From positions 1 through 8,442 of the forward strand of contig JAFWBH010000193.1 in NCBI GenBank assembly GCA_017507205.1: a stretch of DNA of 8,442 bases. Reading direction: 5' to 3'. The position numbers and the translations under genes are program-made. Below the pieces are notes generated by a model that was not told the DNA's origin, ran no database searches, and saw only the letters and a list, made by a program, of their open reading frames with translations. The DNA is from Clostridia bacterium (GTDB lineage Bacteria; Bacillota; Clostridia; Christensenellales; CAG-917). The stretch's first letter is position 1, and the number at the start of each line of letters is the position of its first letter. This document shows positions 7,188 to 8,442 of the stretch, in pieces.

Positions 7188-7226
7188 AAAAAAGCAAAAT
7201 ACAGTCACCATTTGGCGACTGCATTT
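7188..7226 (-). terminator. Intrinsic terminator-like hairpin after rpmE
   Basis: On the minus strand, a 13-nt arm (7226-7214) ending GTCGCC pairs with the arm at 7209-7197 beginning GGTGAC. The stem is fully paired with two G-U pairs and a 4-nt loop (7213-7210). It is followed by TTTTGC and TTTTTT (7200-7188), as in a rho-independent terminator. It begins 8 nt after the rpmE stop. Since the next gene starts 10 nt later with no room for a separate promoter, it may only terminate partly. Confidence 0.75.
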
Positions 7227-7234
7227 CTTCCAAA

Positions 7235-7441
7235 CTAATCGAGATTGTATCTCTTCTTGAACTTATCAACACGGCCACCGGTGTCAACCAGTTTTTGTTT
7301 GCCAGTGAAGTAAGGATGGCACTTTGAGCAAATTTCAACTCTAAGCTCGTCACCCTTCTTTGTGGTGCCAGTTTGGAAAGTGTGACCGCAAGCGCAAATG
7401 ACGGTTACGGTGTGGTAATCGGGATGAATACCTTGTTTCAT
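7235..7441 (-). CDS. rpmE: Ribosomal protein L31, zinc-binding form
   Basis: A component of the large ribosomal subunit that helps bridge it to the small subunit near the central protuberance. The 68 residues open with MKQGIHPDYHTVTV, typical of L31 type A. Cys16, Cys18, Cys38 and Cys41 (CACG and CSKC) form the zinc ribbon, so this is the zinc-containing form and not the cysteine-free paralogue induced in low zinc. The end, GKQKLVDTGGRVDKFKKRY, is the family signature. The ribosome site AGGAG (7450-7454) is strong with 8-nt spacing. A good promoter and a leader that may fold lie upstream, and a terminator-like hairpin lies directly downstream. The gene therefore looks able to make its own short transcript, with some reading on into the PrmC and RF1 genes. 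Identity is certain. Confidence 0.98.
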   Translation of the reverse strand: MKQGIHPDYHTVTVICACGHTFQTGTTKKGDELRVEICSKCHPYFTGKQKLVDTGGRVDKFKKRYNLD

Positions 7442-7454
7442 GTTCAGTTCTCCT

Positions 7455-7503
7455 GATGTTGATTTTTACATCCACACACGCCAAAGTTGGTGCCTACGTG
7501 CAT
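7455..7503 (-). promoter_or_regulatory. Structured 5' leader of rpmE, possible L31 autoregulatory element
   Basis: The predicted leader of about 70 nt holds two possible hairpins. The first pairs ATGCACG (7503-7497) with CGTGTGT (7480-7474); inside it CCA and TGG (7490-7488 and 7483-7481) form a short inner stem with a 6-nt one-sided bulge. The second pairs GATGT (7472-7468) with ACATC (7459-7455) and abuts the AGGAG ribosome site. From memory, comparative work has proposed L31 leader motifs in Firmicutes; whether this one matches is not tested. Both stems are short, so the call is tentative. Confidence 0.4.
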
Positions 7504-7521
7504 ATGACATAAAGTTTCTTT

Positions 7522-7549
7522 ATTATAACATAATTTCTGCAATAGTCAA
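7522..7549 (-). promoter_or_regulatory. Sigma-A promoter of rpmE
   Basis: On the minus strand, TTGACT (7544-7549) and a perfect TATAAT (7522-7527) are 16 nt apart, and TG one base before the -10 box makes it an extended -10 promoter. Transcription would start near 7515, about 73 nt before the rpmE ATG. This is the strongest promoter in the window and probably feeds rpmE and, by read-through, the DUF1385-PrmC and RF1 genes. The 7550-7599 stretch between it and the ABC ATPase stop shows no convincing terminator. Confidence 0.8.
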
Positions 7550-7599
7550 GCAATTTTAAAGACTAAATTGAAGAAACCATTTTCATTTTACTAGAAAAA

Positions 7600-8307
7600 T
7601 CAAATTGACCTTAAAAGCGCATCTCTTACATCAATCAAATTTTCGTCAGTCAAGGCTCTTGACCTCTTGTCAGTGTCAATGTATCCTTCAAGCACTATTT
7701 CAGCAGGCTTGCCACCAAGGACCATATACTTGTCAGCAGACAGCAAGCATTCGTCAATGGCGTGAGTCACCAAAATGATTGTTTTGTTGGTGATTTCGTC
7801 AAGACGGAAAAGCCAGTGAAGAAGCCTGTGACGGAGCGTTGTATCCAGTGCCTTAAACGGCTCATCCATAAGTATAACCTCACTTGGATAAAGGAAGGCT
7901 CTTGCCATTGATGCACGCTGTGCTTGACCACCACTTATCTCTGTCGGCTTCTTGTTTTTGCAGTCAGCAATCTCCAAGATTTCAAGCATTTCATCTATGC
8001 GTTTGTGCCTGTCATTCTTGTCGGGGAAAACACCTTTAAGCACCAAATCAAGATTTTTAAACACCGAAATTGATGATATTAACCTCTCTTTCTGAAAAAT
8101 GAACGATATTCCACCATCAACGCCATCAATGTCGCCAGCGTGCTTTACAAGGCCTGCCATAGCTCCAATAAGAGTTGATTTTCCAACGCCACTTCCACCG
8201 AGGATAACGTTGATTTTGCCTTTTTCAAAGGTGGTGGAAAAATTGTCAAAAACTGTTAAATCTCCGTAGGCTACACTTAGATTTCTTACACAAATTTTGT
8301 CACTCAT
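7600..8307 (-). CDS. ABC importer ATPase subunit, NitT/TauT (SsuB/TauB) type
   Basis: Hydrolyses ATP on the cytosolic face of the membrane to drive substrate uptake by the adjoining permease. The 235 residues hold all ABC motifs: Walker A GGSGVGKST (37-45), Q-loop Gln72 (IFQKERL), signature ISGGQAQR (124-131, Ile in place of the common Leu), Walker B VILMDEP (144-150) with Glu149, the D-loop FKALD, and the switch His182 in LVTHAIDE. The closest remembered group is the nitrate/sulfonate/taurine importers, which also supply pyrimidine precursors of thiamine in Firmicutes. The substrate cannot be told. The ATG at 8307 is chosen over a start at 8388 because it has a strong GGAGG site (8315-8319) with 7-nt spacing and overlaps the permease stop as ATGA; the 27 extra residues of the longer form fall in the permease gene. 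Confidence 0.93.
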   Translation of the reverse strand: MSDKICVRNLSVAYGDLTVFDNFSTTFEKGKINVILGGSGVGKSTLIGAMAGLVKHAGDIDGVDGGISFIFQKERLISSISVFKNLDLVLKGVFPDKNDRHKRIDEMLEILEIADCKNKKPTEISGGQAQRASMARAFLYPSEVILMDEPFKALDTTLRHRLLHWLFRLDEITNKTIILVTHAIDECLLSADKYMVLGGKPAEIVLEGYIDTDKRSRALTDENLIDVRDALLRSI

Positions 8308-8442
8308 TTTCTCACCTCCCAAAGCTTTTTGATGCCTATGACTATGCCCTCTAAGACAAAGGATAATGCAATTGCAAGTAGTGTCCAAGACAAGAGTGCT
8401 GCCACCTCAAAGGCTTGGTTTGCCTTCTGCATTTCAAGGCCC
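8304..8442 (-). CDS. ABC importer permease, C-terminal fragment (runs off the window)
   Basis: The last 45 residues of a membrane protein whose beginning lies beyond base 8442. The sequence runs from QKANQAFEVAALLSWTLL through the last membrane helix (about 13-37 of the fragment: ALLSWTLLAIALSFVLEG and on) to a short charged tail ending KKLWEVRK and a TGA stop. This is the typical end of a binding-protein-dependent permease of the SsuC/TauC group. The TGA overlaps the ATG of the ATPase gene (ATGA), so the two are made together and surely form one transporter. The binding protein is not in the window. The frame and overlap are seen directly; the family call rests on the final helix and the context. 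Confidence 0.82.
   Translation of the reverse strand, partial: GLEMQKANQAFEVAALLSWTLLAIALSFVLEGIVIGIKKLWEVRK

Noticed and set aside
7560..7599. Terminator after the ABC ATPase gene
   Set aside because: Only a 5-bp AT-rich stem can be drawn and no run of T follows.
8308..8388. Longer N-terminus for the ABC ATPase
   Set aside because: The extra residues lie inside the permease reading frame, look non-protein-like (Cys and His rich), and the internal ATG has a strong ribosome site.

Overview
The window looks like an ordinary chromosomal segment of an anaerobic Firmicute, most likely an uncultured member of the Clostridia. Pointers are the strong Shine-Dalgarno sites, the sigma-A promoters, the DUF5685 and DUF4177 proteins (families I know mainly from Clostridia), the gene order rpmE - DUF1385/prmC - prfA, and a G+C content near 40% by eye. 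The order or genus cannot be fixed from this. Every gene found is on the minus strand, so transcription runs from high to low coordinates, and the description follows that direction.

Right edge (8442 to 7600): the C-terminus of an ABC importer permease, cut by the window edge, overlaps its ATPase by an ATGA junction. The pair resembles NitT/TauT-type importers. The substrate cannot be read from this fragment.

Middle (7599 to 4199): a translation cluster. A strong promoter and a 70-nt leader that may fold precede rpmE (ribosomal protein L31, zinc-binding form). A terminator-like hairpin follows rpmE. Next is one long gene that fuses a DUF1385 membrane protein to PrmC, the release-factor glutamine methyltransferase. 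Then comes prfA (RF1), which carries the GGQ glutamine that PrmC methylates, so enzyme and substrate are encoded side by side.

Left part (4198 to 1): a second unit begins at a sigma-A-like promoter (4145-4173) and runs through six closely packed genes: a small P-loop ATPase, thrC (threonine synthase), trpS (tryptophanyl-tRNA synthetase), a 49-residue DUF4177 protein, a DUF5685 protein, and the start of a J-domain-like protein cut by the window edge. The last two overlap by 22 nt.

I found no mobile element, CRISPR array, tRNA, rRNA or defence island, and no clear sign of an undescribed multi-gene system. The points most worth pursuing are the DUF1385-PrmC fusion and the GGQ tripeptide inside its DUF1385 part, two Asp-rich motifs in the DUF5685 protein that recall all-alpha isoprenoid synthases, the J-like domain without an HPD motif, the terminator between rpmE and the fusion gene, and the KMGKT loop in TrpS.
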